DNA from: Phenylobacterium sp.
Lineage (GTDB): Bacteria > Pseudomonadota > Alphaproteobacteria > Caulobacterales > Caulobacteraceae
Reading direction: 5' to 3'
Assembly: GCF_016793285.1 (NCBI RefSeq)
Contig: NZ_JAEUMO010000092.1
Location: forward strand, 1-33,671
DNA: 33,671 nucleotides
Made by a program: the position numbers and the translations under genes. The notes beneath the pieces are model-generated. The model was not told the origin of the DNA. It ran no database searches and saw only the letters and a list, made by a program, of their open reading frames with translations. How positions within the stretch are numbered: position 1 is the first letter of the stretch; each line of letters opens with the position of its first letter. Shown one piece after another: positions 23,078 through 30,694 of this stretch.

Positions 23078-23638
23078 TCAGCCTTCCGGCCCGGCAGACG
23101 GGGGCGTCGGCGCCTTCTGAGCCGCCTTCGCACCCGGTGCGCCGAGCGGTCGAACCTTGCGCGCGAATTCCTTTACTCCAAGAAAACCCATGGGAACCTC
23201 GGTCCGGGCGATCGCCACGGCCGGATTGCCCTGCACGATGGTCAGCGGCGGCACCGAGCGCGTCACCACGCTCCCGGCCGTCACCACCGCCCCACGCCCG
23301 ATAACCACGTTGGGCATGATGATCGCGCCGACCCCGATGTAGGCGCCTGCCTCGATCTTCACCCCCGCCGACTCGCGGAAGTGCGCGATGATCGTCGACC
23401 GGATGCCGATCAGCACGTCGTCGCCGATCTCGACGAGCCACGGCTTGTTCGTCTCGATGATGGCGTCGTAGCCGATCCACACGTTGTCGCCGATCGTGAC
23501 GCCGCGTGCGCGGTGCAGCTTGACCCGCATGCCGCTGCCGCCCGGCAGGAACCTGGCCATCAGTTGATAGACGCGGTTCCAGAATCCGCGCCAGCGGTTC
23601 GCCTCGCGAAAGCCGTATCGCAGCTTCTCCTCGGTCAT
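23078..23638 (-). CDS. Left-handed beta-helix acyltransferase (WcaF/WbbJ-like)
   Basis: A 186-residue protein with hexapeptide repeats forming a left-handed beta-helix: VTIGDNVWIGYDAIIETNKP, VEIGDDVLIGIRSTIIAHF, VKIEAGAYIGVGAIIMPNVV, IGRGAVVTAGSVVTRSVPPL, ending with VQGNPAVAI. The HF in IIAHF holds the likely catalytic His. The family uses acetyl-CoA to O-acetylate sugars, as in capsule and lipopolysaccharide assembly. The ATG at 23638 has GAGGGG upstream. It begins 14 bp after the end of the GNAT gene and ends the operon. It most likely acetylates a repeat-unit sugar; the C-terminal Ala/Pro tail is unusual but short. Confidence 0.88.
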   Translation of the reverse strand: MTEEKLRYGFREANRWRGFWNRVYQLMARFLPGGSGMRVKLHRARGVTIGDNVWIGYDAIIETNKPWLVEIGDDVLIGIRSTIIAHFRESAGVKIEAGAYIGVGAIIMPNVVIGRGAVVTAGSVVTRSVPPLTIVQGNPAVAIARTEVPMGFLGVKEFARKVRPLGAPGAKAAQKAPTPPSAGPEG

Positions 23639-23651
23639 CCGCCGCAGCCCC

Positions 23652-24632
23652 TCAGAACACGTCCATGTACATCGAGCCCAGATTCGACTCAGGACGAACG
23701 TCACTGTTCCAGCTCGACAGATACGCATGCAGCACACGCGCGGACGGCTTGAAGTGCGCTTCCGCGAAAGGCGTGAGGTCGGCCCAGCCGGTCTGCGGCG
23801 CCACCGCCAGACGCGCGCCACGCAGGCGCGCCTTGGCGATGAATGCGGCCACCAGCTCCTTGCGCTCCCCGGCCTCCAGGTCGCCCCAGAGGATGTCGTC
23901 GATGAAGAGGCACAGTGGACGATCACCTTCGGCGACCTGTTGAACGTAGCCGGCGAGCACGCCCTGACGTGGACCGCGCGCCAGACGCACGGCCAGAGCG
24001 CCCTCGCGCCGGTTGACCTGCCAGTCGGCCTCCTCGACCGTCCAGCGGCGCCGCAAGTCGGCCTTCGGCGCGCGAGCCGCCAGATCGGCCAGCGCCGGCG
24101 CGAGCATCGGATCGTCGGCCTCGCCGCCGTCCTCGCCCTTTCTCGGCAACAGGATGCGCGAGATGAAGCGCACGCTTTGCACGCGGGCCGTCGGCACGGC
24201 CATCGCGTCTGTGCAACGCTGGACGACGCCGTTCATCGCGCCGCCGTCCGCGCAGTAGAGAAGCGTGGCGTCGTGACCCTCTGCGCGGGCGCGCTCGATC
24301 AGCGCCGCCATCAGATCGAAGGCGATGCCCTCTCCTCGGCGCGTCGGGCTTACGCTGAAGAACGACCCCACGACCACGCTGAGCGGCCGCCCGCCGCATT
24401 CCGCGGGCCGCGGTAGCCCCGCCGCGAAGCCGACCGGAGTCTCGCCGTCATAGAGGGTCGGCGCGAGCCTGGGCCCGGCCCCCGGGTAGGCCAACATCGA
24501 GCGAAGGAAATCAGGCGTGTAGAGCAGCGCCTGGTCGACATCGGCCCAGGCCGCCTGCACGGCCTCGGCGAGACCTTCGTATCCGCCTCGGAAGTCCTCC
24601 ATCACGTGTGGAGGCGCCGACGGTCGGCTCAT
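23652..24632 (-). CDS. GNAT-fold acyltransferase linked to the ACP gene
   Basis: A 326-residue protein with an N-terminal GNAT domain: VVVGSFFSVSPTRRGEGIAF (about 86-105), carrying the RRGEGI acyl-donor loop, and the helix DLMAALIERARAEGHD. The C-terminal half (about 180-326) has weaker features (LCLFIDDILWGDLEAGERK, LRGARLAVAPQTGWADL) and may be a second, degenerate GNAT domain, which would fit tandem-GNAT enzymes. The ATG at 24632 shares one base with the ACP stop codon, so it is translationally coupled to ACP. This placement implies that it takes its acyl or aminoacyl group from the carrier protein rather than from free CoA. The acceptor, probably an amino or hydroxyl group on a sugar, is not known. 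Confidence 0.8.
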   Translation of the reverse strand: MSRPSAPPHVMEDFRGGYEGLAEAVQAAWADVDQALLYTPDFLRSMLAYPGAGPRLAPTLYDGETPVGFAAGLPRPAECGGRPLSVVVGSFFSVSPTRRGEGIAFDLMAALIERARAEGHDATLLYCADGGAMNGVVQRCTDAMAVPTARVQSVRFISRILLPRKGEDGGEADDPMLAPALADLAARAPKADLRRRWTVEEADWQVNRREGALAVRLARGPRQGVLAGYVQQVAEGDRPLCLFIDDILWGDLEAGERKELVAAFIAKARLRGARLAVAPQTGWADLTPFAEAHFKPSARVLHAYLSSWNSDVRPESNLGSMYMDVF

Positions 24633-24901
24633 CAACCCGCGACCCGCTCGACAACGAAGCTCGCCAGCGGGCCGACGACGGTCATGTCCTCAGGATCGAG
24701 CTCCTCGAAGTCCAACTCCTCCCCGAACCGCTGCTGCAGCGTTTCCACAAGCGAGAGCATGCCCAGCGAGTCGATCATGCCGGACAGCAGGAGGTCGCAG
24801 TCGTCCGCCAGATCGGCGGGCGAGTAGGCGCCGTCGCCATGCGTGGCGTTCAGAAACTCAGCCAGGACGGCCCGCACATCGTCTGCGGTCACAGCGCTCA
24901 T
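24632..24901 (-). CDS. Stand-alone acyl/peptidyl carrier protein
   Basis: An 89-residue acidic protein with the carrier-protein signature GMIDSLGMLSLVETLQQRFG; Ser45 in DSL is the phosphopantetheine attachment site. The region before (DCDLLLSGMI) and after (ELDFEELDPEDMTVV) fits the four-helix ACP/DltC fold. It starts within an ATGA overlap with the adenylation enzyme gene and ends within a one-base overlap with the GNAT gene, so the three are made together. It should be loaded by the upstream adenylation enzyme and unloaded by the GNAT protein. A phosphopantetheinyl transferase must be supplied from elsewhere. Confidence 0.93.
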   Translation of the reverse strand: MSAVTADDVRAVLAEFLNATHGDGAYSPADLADDCDLLLSGMIDSLGMLSLVETLQQRFGEELDFEELDPEDMTVVGPLASFVVERVAG

Positions 24902-26505
24902 AGTCCCTCCTCGAGCATCTTGGTCAGTGCGCCCCGATCGAACTTGTCGTTGGCGTTCCTAGGAATCCTGTCGAGGAAGTGGATGCGGCGCGGCGTCATG
25001 TAGTCCGGCAGGCGCTTGGAAACCACATCGCGGATCACGCCGCCCTCGCCGCCGCCCTCGACAAAAGCCTCGACGCCGCCGTAGCCGCTCGGCGTCGCGG
25101 GCCACCCCAGCGCGACGGCGCCGTCGAGGCCGGTGGCGTCGCGGATCGCTTGCTCGATCTCACCGAGCTCGACGCGGTAGCCCATCACCTTGACTTGAAA
25201 GTCCACCCGCCCGAGGTGGGTCATGGGGCGGCCGCCGGCCGTCCGGCGCACCCGGTCTCCGGTGCGGTAGAACACCTGGTCGCGGCCCGGTGGCGTGACG
25301 AAGGCCGCGGCCGTCTTGTCCGGATCGTTCCAGTAGCCGAGCGACATCTGCGGGCCGGCCATCAACAGTTCGCCGGTCTCGCCGGGCTGGACCTCGTTCA
25401 GCGCCTCGTCGACCACCAGCACCTGCATGCCCGGATAGGGGTCGCCGATCGGGACGATGCCCATCTCGCAATCAGCCGGCGAGCGCTCGCGGTCCCAGCG
25501 GTAGCGGGTGCAGGCGATGGTGAGCTCGGTCGGGCCGTAGAGGTTTTCGATGACGCCGTTGGGCGCGGCCTCGCTCCAGGCGACCACGGAAGCCGCCGGC
25601 AGCGGCTCACCGCAGAACAGGCAGAGGCGCAGCGATGGGTAACGGTCCGGCTTCAGCATGCCGAGCTGCTTCATGAAGATTGCGGTCGAGGGGACCGAGA
25701 ACCAGATGGTCAGCTCCATCTCGCGGATGAACTGGCCCGGCTTGATCAGTGTCTTCTGCGAGGGGCAGCACAGCATCGCGCCGCGCTCCCAGCAGACGAA
25801 CATGTCGAAGACCGACAGATCGAAGGTCATGTCGAACATCTGCGAGAAACGATCGGTCTCGCGAGGGTCGTAGAGGTCGACCATGTAGTCGATGAAGGCG
25901 ACGACGTTGCGGTGGGCGACCATCACGCCCTTGGGGATGCCCGTGCTGCCCGAGGTGAAGAGCAAGTAGGCGATCGCGTTCGGATCGGTGACCGGCGCGC
26001 GCCAAGCCTCTGCGCTCTTCAGCTCCGCGGCGCTCAGGAAGACGTGGGCCGGCCAGCGAGTCCTCAGCTCCGCTACGTCGTCAGCGTCGAGGGCCATGAC
26101 CACAACGCCCGGCTCGGCCTCGTCCAGGAGGCCGGAGAGTTGCGCCTGACAGGCGGCGTCCACGATGAGCGTCCGGCAACCGGAGCGCCGGAACATGGCC
26201 CGCGTGCGCTCGATCGGAAAGCTGGGATTCAACGGCACATAGCCGTGACCCGCGAGCAGCGCACCCAGCACGCCCACGAAGGCCGTGCGCGAACGATATG
26301 CGAAGACGGCCGTCAGCTCGACGCCGCCCGGATCGAACTCGGCCAGCGTGGCGGCCACAGCCTTGGCCCGGGTTTCGAGTTCGCGATAACTTAGAGTTTC
26401 GCCCTGGACAGCAAGGGCTGGGCGGTCCGGAAAACGAGCCGCCGAGGCGGCAAACCCCTCCCATAGGGCTTCCTTCGTCACGCGGCCCACCTCAGACAAC
26501 TGCAT
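24898..26505 (-). CDS. Amino-acid-type adenylation enzyme (DltA/NRPS A-domain family)
   Basis: A 535-residue ANL-superfamily ligase with the full set of core motifs: LLFTSGSTGIPKGVMVAHRN (A3, about 181-200), DMTFDLSVFDMFV (A4), NLYGPTE (A5), GETGELLMAG plus GYWNDPDKT (A6), FYRTGDRV (A7), GRVDFQVKVMGYRVELGEIE (A8) and PRNANDKFDR with Lys521 (A10). Asp229 in FDLS corresponds to the Asp that binds the substrate alpha-amino group in A-domains and DltA, which points to an amino acid rather than a fatty acid. It would adenylate the substrate and load it on the overlapping ACP. The ATG at 26505 has GGAGGG upstream, partly inside a small hairpin. Exosortase A loci carry analogous ligase/ACP pairs. 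Substrate not assigned. Confidence 0.87.
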   Translation of the reverse strand: MQLSEVGRVTKEALWEGFAASAARFPDRPALAVQGETLSYRELETRAKAVAATLAEFDPGGVELTAVFAYRSRTAFVGVLGALLAGHGYVPLNPSFPIERTRAMFRRSGCRTLIVDAACQAQLSGLLDEAEPGVVVMALDADDVAELRTRWPAHVFLSAAELKSAEAWRAPVTDPNAIAYLLFTSGSTGIPKGVMVAHRNVVAFIDYMVDLYDPRETDRFSQMFDMTFDLSVFDMFVCWERGAMLCCPSQKTLIKPGQFIREMELTIWFSVPSTAIFMKQLGMLKPDRYPSLRLCLFCGEPLPAASVVAWSEAAPNGVIENLYGPTELTIACTRYRWDRERSPADCEMGIVPIGDPYPGMQVLVVDEALNEVQPGETGELLMAGPQMSLGYWNDPDKTAAAFVTPPGRDQVFYRTGDRVRRTAGGRPMTHLGRVDFQVKVMGYRVELGEIEQAIRDATGLDGAVALGWPATPSGYGGVEAFVEGGGEGGVIRDVVSKRLPDYMTPRRIHFLDRIPRNANDKFDRGALTKMLEEGL

Positions 26506-26589
26506 CCGCCCTCCGATTAGTCGGAATCTTGGGACACGCCAATCGGCGCGAGGCAAAACCTGCAAACAACGGGCCAGGCCGCGCCACGG

Positions 26590-27528
26590 TCAGACAGGGG
26601 CCAGAGTGACCAAGACGGGGTAGTGATCCGAGCCCAGCCGCGGGCCGCGTGCGACCTCGACGAGGCGCCAGCCCGAGCCCGCGTAGACATGGTCGATCGG
26701 CAGGAACGGCGCGAGGGCGGGAAGCCGATTATGGCTCACCCGCTCAGCCGGCCAACTGAACACACCGCGCGTTCGGCGCTCCAGCCCGAGTTGGCGGTCG
26801 TAGCGGCGCTGTACGAACGACCAAGGCGTCGAATTGAAGTCGCCAGCCAGGATCATGCGGTCACGCGGCAGGCCGTCGAGGCGGCTCAGCACGCGAGCGA
26901 ACTCTTCCCGGTTGACCCGCGGCCGTACAGGCCAGGCCAGATGCATGCCGGCCACCGTGTAGGGCCCGCGCGCGTCCGCAAACGACGCCACCGAGACTGA
27001 CGGCGACCACCCGACGCGCGGCTCGGCAGCGTTGTCGCTCAACGGCTTACGGCGCGAGAGGATCGAGGCCAGGCAGTCGCGGCAGGCTACGTAGTAGTCG
27101 CCTGTCGCAAGCAGCTTGCGGCGCACGACGCCTCCTTCCTCAAGAACTATGACGTCAGGACGCTGCGACCGGATCCAGGTCACCGCCTCGTCGGCGCGGC
27201 GATTGTCGGCGAGCGCATTGAACTGGATGATGCGGAAGCGTTCGCCTCCGGATGGCCCGGTCTGCGGGGCCGCAGCGTACTCGGGCGCCAGCAGCCCGAC
27301 GCCGAGCAGCAAGGCTACGATCCCACAAGCGGCAGCGAACGGGCGGCTTCGGCGACGCCCAAGCGCCCAGCCTGCCGCGCCTCCCAATCCGCCCATCGCG
27401 GTCGTCAGCGGCGCGAAATGGTTCGGCAGGTCGAGGAAGTCGTTGAACCGGCCGCCCTGCCCCACGACCAGGGCAAGTGCCGAGAGCGCGGCGAGTCCCG
27501 TCGCGATCGAGGCCATCGCGCCGCGCAT
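26590..27528 (-). CDS. Membrane-anchored endonuclease/exonuclease/phosphatase-fold protein
   Basis: A 312-residue protein with two or three N-terminal membrane helices (about 5-23, 40-58 and 66-84) and an EEP-fold catalytic domain from about residue 98: RIIQFNALADNR, DVIVLEEGG (metal-binding Glu), MILAGDFNSTPW, PIDHVY and the C-terminal GSDHYPV with catalytic His302. The fold covers DNases, phosphodiesterases and lipid phosphatases; with a membrane anchor a phospholipid or polyprenyl-phosphate substrate is possible but unproven. It starts 15 bp after rmlA, so it belongs to the rml operon, and the adenylation gene follows 84 bp downstream. Relatives occur in other polysaccharide loci without a defined role. 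Confidence 0.85.
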   Translation of the reverse strand: MRGAMASIATGLAALSALALVVGQGGRFNDFLDLPNHFAPLTTAMGGLGGAAGWALGRRRSRPFAAACGIVALLLGVGLLAPEYAAAPQTGPSGGERFRIIQFNALADNRRADEAVTWIRSQRPDVIVLEEGGVVRRKLLATGDYYVACRDCLASILSRRKPLSDNAAEPRVGWSPSVSVASFADARGPYTVAGMHLAWPVRPRVNREEFARVLSRLDGLPRDRMILAGDFNSTPWSFVQRRYDRQLGLERRTRGVFSWPAERVSHNRLPALAPFLPIDHVYAGSGWRLVEVARGPRLGSDHYPVLVTLAPV

Positions 27529-27543
27529 CTCGTGGCGACCTGA

Positions 27544-28419
27544 TCAGTCGCCGCGGGTGGCGAGTTCGCGGAGGTAGCGGCCGTATTCGCTCTTGCCCTG
27601 CACCTCGGCCGACTTCAGCAGCTCGTCCCGGTCGATCCAGCCGTTCTCGAAGGCGATCTCCTCGAGGCAGCCGATGCGCAGGCCCTGGCGCTGTTCGAAG
27701 ACGCGGATCAGCTCGCCGGCGCCGATGAGGCTGTCGTGGGTGCCGGCGTCCTCCCAGGCGAAGCCGCGGCCCAGAAGCTCGACGTGCAGCCCGCCTTCCT
27801 GAAGGTAGACGTCGTTCAGCGCGGTGATCTCCAGCTCGCCGCGGGCCGAGCGCGCGAGCGTCTTGGCGATCTCGCTGGCGCGGCCGTCGTAGAAGTAGAG
27901 GCCGGTCACCGCGTAGTTCGACTTCGGGTTCGCCGGCTTCTCCTCGATGGAGACGGCGCGGCCGTCGGCGGTCAGCTCCACCACGCCGTAGCGCTCGGGA
28001 TCATGCACGGGATAGCCGAACACCGTGGCCCCGTCCGCGCGCGCGTCGGCGTTCTTCAGCATCTGCACGAAGTTCTGCCCGAAGAAGATGTTGTCGCCGA
28101 GGATCAGCGTCGAGGGCTGGCCGCCGACGAAGTCCTCGCCCAGCAGATAGGCCTCGGCCAGGCCGCCCGGATGGGGCTGGACCACGTACTCGAACCGCAC
28201 GCCGAACCGCGAGCCGTCGCCCAGCAGGCGCATGAAGCCCGCCTGGTCCTCTGCGGTGGTGATGAGCAGGATCTCCCGGATGCCGGCCAGGAACAGCACC
28301 GACAGCGGGTAGTAGATCATCGGCTTGTCGTAGACGGGCAGCAACTGCTTCGACGTCGCCATGGTCAGCGGGTGCAGCCGGGTGCCGGCGCCGCCGGCGA
28401 GAACGAGACCCTTCCTCAT
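27544..28419 (-). CDS. rmlA: Glucose-1-phosphate thymidylyltransferase
   Basis: A 291-residue enzyme of standard RmlA length that joins dTTP and glucose-1-phosphate to give dTDP-glucose in the cytoplasm. The nucleotide-binding start [16 protein letters not shown] and the following [20 protein letters not shown] are hallmarks. Further conserved segments are [10 protein letters not shown] (metal-binding Asp), [18 protein letters not shown] and [17 protein letters not shown]. It starts 10 bp after rmlB and precedes the EEP-fold gene by 15 bp. It supplies the first step of deoxy-sugar synthesis for the repeat unit. No rmlC or rmlD follows. Confidence 0.97.
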   Translation of the reverse strand: MRKGLVLAGGAGTRLHPLTMATSKQLLPVYDKPMIYYPLSVLFLAGIREILLITTAEDQAGFMRLLGDGSRFGVRFEYVVQPHPGGLAEAYLLGEDFVGGQPSTLILGDNIFFGQNFVQMLKNADARADGATVFGYPVHDPERYGVVELTADGRAVSIEEKPANPKSNYAVTGLYFYDGRASEIAKTLARSARGELEITALNDVYLQEGGLHVELLGRGFAWEDAGTHDSLIGAGELIRVFEQRQGLRIGCLEEIAFENGWIDRDELLKSAEVQGKSEYGRYLRELATRGD

Positions 28420-28429
28420 CGCCCTGCCC

Positions 28430-29479
28430 CTACGCCTTCACCAGACCGAGGCGGTCGGAATGGAACCCGCGCTCGCGGATCCGCTCGACCCAGCCGTAGT
28501 TGTCGACGTACCACTGCACGGTGTCTTCGAGCCCCTGCTCCAGCGGCATGCGGGCCTTCCAGCCCAGCTCGCGCTCCAGCTTGGCGGAGTCGATCGAGTA
28601 GCGGAAATCGTGGCCCGGCCGGTCGGTGACGAACGCGATCTTGTCGGCGTGCGACGTGTTGGCCGGCGCCATCCTGTCGAGGTGGGCGCAGATGGCCCTC
28701 ACGATCTCGATGTTGCGCTTCGTGGCGTCGCCGCCGATGCAGTAGGTCTCGTTCAGCAGGCCCTTCTGCAGCACCAGCAGCAGCGCCTCGGCGTGATCGT
28801 CGACGTGCAGCCAGTCGCGCACCTGGCGGCCGTCGCCGTAGACCGGGATCGACTTGCCCTCGAGCGCGCGGGTGATCACCGTCGGGATCAGCTTCTCGGG
28901 GAACTGGTGCGGACCGTAGTTGTTCGAGCAGTTGGTGATCACCACCGGCAGCTTGAAGGTATGGCCCCAGGCGCGGACCAGGTGGTCGGCGGCGGCCTTC
29001 GAGGCCGAGTACGGCGACTTCGGATCGTAGGGCGTCTCCTCGGTGAAGTCGCCGGTTTCGCCCAGGGCGCCGAACACCTCGTCGGTGGAGACGTGATGGA
29101 AGCGGAAGGCGTCCTTCGCCGGCCCCTCCAGCCTGTTCCACCAGGCGCGGGCGACTTCCAGCAGCACCGCCGTCCCGGTGATGTTCGACTTCACGAAGTC
29201 GAGCGGGCCTTCGATGGCGCGGTCGTTGTGGCTTTCCGCCGCCAGGTGCATCACCGCGTCGGGCCGGTGCCTGGCGAAGACGGCTTCGAGCCTGGGCCGG
29301 TCACAGACGTCGACGTGCTCGAAGGCATAGCCGGGATCGTTCGCGACGCCCTCGACGTTCTCGAGGTTCGCCGAATAGGTCAGGGCGTCCAGGTTCACCA
29401 CCTGGTGGCCGTCGGCGATGGCGCGCCGAACGACGGCCGAGCCGATGAATCCGGCTCCGCCGGTAATCAGGATCTTCAT
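28430..29479 (-). CDS. rmlB: dTDP-glucose 4,6-dehydratase
   Basis: A 349-residue extended short-chain dehydrogenase. It starts [18 protein letters not shown] (NAD-binding GGxGFIG), with [25 protein letters not shown] (with TDE, the RmlB active-site triad residues Thr-Asp-Glu), [15 protein letters not shown] (Tyr/Lys of YxxxK) and [17 protein letters not shown], all diagnostic. It converts dTDP-glucose to dTDP-4-keto-6-deoxyglucose, the branch point to rhamnose, fucosamine-like and other amino deoxy-sugars. The ATG at 29479 has AGGAAGG upstream; a start at 29515 would add 12 residues and lacks support. It starts 32 bp after the second PEP-CTERM gene and is probably cotranscribed with it. Confidence 0.97.
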   Translation of the reverse strand: MKILITGGAGFIGSAVVRRAIADGHQVVNLDALTYSANLENVEGVANDPGYAFEHVDVCDRPRLEAVFARHRPDAVMHLAAESHNDRAIEGPLDFVKSNITGTAVLLEVARAWWNRLEGPAKDAFRFHHVSTDEVFGALGETGDFTEETPYDPKSPYSASKAAADHLVRAWGHTFKLPVVITNCSNNYGPHQFPEKLIPTVITRALEGKSIPVYGDGRQVRDWLHVDDHAEALLLVLQKGLLNETYCIGGDATKRNIEIVRAICAHLDRMAPANTSHADKIAFVTDRPGHDFRYSIDSAKLERELGWKARMPLEQGLEDTVQWYVDNYGWVERIRERGFHSDRLGLVKA

Positions 29480-29493
29480 GCGCGCCTTCCTGT

Positions 29494-29509
29494 GCGGGCG
29501 GCCGCCCGC
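29494..29509. repeat. 16-bp perfect GC palindrome between PEP-CTERM gene 2 and rmlB
   Basis: GCGGGCGG followed by its complement, ending 2 bp before the PEP-CTERM stop codon at 29512 and 15 bp upstream of the rmlB start. It has no loop bases in DNA, and no U-tract follows on the minus strand, so it is not a standard terminator. It could stabilise or partly terminate the transcript so that the sorting-tag protein and rmlB are made in different amounts. Confidence 0.5.
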
Positions 29510-29511
29510 CG

Positions 29512-30183
29512 TCAACTCCCGGCGCGCACTGTGCCCCGGCGCAGGTTTACGGGCCCTTGCACTCGCCGCCGCAGCGCCGCGCCGGTGAGGCCGAAGCCGA
29601 CGATCAGCAGCGCCCAGGCCGCCGGCTCGGGGACGCCGGCGATCGTGACGGTCTGGGTGAGCGTGCCTTCGAGGCTGGTTCCGACCCCCGCGAGCTCCAC
29701 CGAGATCAGGAATTCGTTCAGGCCCGAGCCGGCGTAGCGGCCGAAGGTCCCGTCCGACCCAAGGATCGTGAAGTCGACGAGCGGGGTGACCACCGTCACG
29801 AGGTCGCTGGGGTCGCCGCCGGGCAGCGAGGTCTCAGGATACCGCGTGTCGATCGCCGCCGTGCCGATGAGGTCGAAGCTCGTGCCCCCGCCGCCATCGT
29901 CCACGCCGGGCCCGGTCAGGAACACGGTCCAGCTCACGTCCTCGGCCGGACGGACCGACGGATCGTCGCCCGCGGACACGTCCTTGAACTGAGACGTCCT
30001 GCCGACGAACGAGAAGCTGACGCCGGTGATCGTGCCGGGGCCGGAGTACTGCGGAAGGAACAGCGACTCCACGAGCGCGTAGGTGAAGTCGACCGTCGCC
30101 GTCGAAACCACTGTGGCGGCCGCCGCGGGACCGGCCAAGAACAGCGACGCGACGCAGGCAAGCTTCACGATGAGACGCGACAT
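29512..30183 (-). CDS. PEP-CTERM (PEPxxWA-type) sorting-tag protein 2
   Basis: A 223-residue exported protein. It has a signal peptide ([20 protein letters not shown]), a body of beta-type segments without recognisable domain ([34 protein letters not shown]), and the tag [18 protein letters not shown] (184-201) with a hydrophobic helix and RRR. Unusually, 16 more residues ([16 protein letters not shown]) follow the basic patch, which normally ends the protein. The ATG at 30183 has GGAGGGTG upstream. It should be processed by the exosortase at 8025-8915, over 20 kb away in the same locus. Position directly before rmlB suggests the protein belongs to the polymer. Function unknown. Confidence 0.9.
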   Translation of the reverse strand: MSRLIVKLACVASLFLAGPAAAATVVSTATVDFTYALVESLFLPQYSGPGTITGVSFSFVGRTSQFKDVSAGDDPSVRPAEDVSWTVFLTGPGVDDGGGGTSFDLIGTAAIDTRYPETSLPGGDPSDLVTVVTPLVDFTILGSDGTFGRYAGSGLNEFLISVELAGVGTSLEGTLTQTVTIAGVPEPAAWALLIVGFGLTGAALRRRVQGPVNLRRGTVRAGS

Positions 30184-30234
30184 CACACCCTCCACTCCAG
30201 GGACGGCATGGTAAATCCTGTGGGACGCCGAAAG

Positions 30235-30654
30235 CTACTGTCGCGTGCTCGCCACGCGCTCCGCCGCGGGAACAGGCTCGCGGTCCGCGTCGTGCGCGGG
30301 GCGGCCATGGCGGCTCTCGACGTCCCGCTGCAGGGCGCGCGCGGCGAAGGCGTGGCCGGTGAAGAGCGTGTCGAAGGCCCAGCCCACGATCGGGACGCCG
30401 GACGCGAGGCTGTCGAGGCCCAGATACGCACCCATCCGCAGCAGCGTGCCCCGCGAGACGCCGGCCTGGATGGCCTCGGACAGCAGGAGGGCCGCCGCGC
30501 CGACGGAGTAGACCGTGCCGGCCACCGGCGCCCAGGCCAGGACGCCGTCGATGCCGAGGCCCCAGGGGCCGACGCCGATCACGCGGTCCGAGAGCTGCCT
30601 GATGCGCTCGGCCCGCCGCCAGGCCTTGTGCGCGCGGTCGCGGTCGTGGGTCAT
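30235..30654 (-). CDS. DUF4112 domain membrane protein
   Basis: A 139-residue protein that fits the DUF4112 family: RIRQLSDRVIGVGPWGLGID followed by GVLAWAPVAGTVYSVGAAAL, then SRGTLLRMGAYLGLDSL, ASGVPIVGWAFDTLFTGH. There are about two weak membrane segments (near 42-60 and 70-95), and the C-terminal tail is polar. Function is unknown; the family is widespread in alphaproteobacteria. The ATG at 30654 lies 40 bp after the stop of the tipN-like gene and 51 bp before the PEP-CTERM gene, so it may be cotranscribed with either. I see no link to polysaccharide. Confidence 0.85.
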   Translation of the reverse strand: MTHDRDRAHKAWRRAERIRQLSDRVIGVGPWGLGIDGVLAWAPVAGTVYSVGAAALLLSEAIQAGVSRGTLLRMGAYLGLDSLASGVPIVGWAFDTLFTGHAFAARALQRDVESRHGRPAHDADREPVPAAERVASTRQ

Positions 30655-30694
30655 GCCTCGCTGAACGCCCGGGCCGGTGGGGCGGGTTCCCCGC

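Noticed and set aside
20566-23304. Plus-strand open frame of 912 codons
   Set aside because: It runs over the AAA ATPase in another frame and antisense to the EpsD-like gene, spans a terminator, and encodes Arg/Gly-rich sequence without domains.
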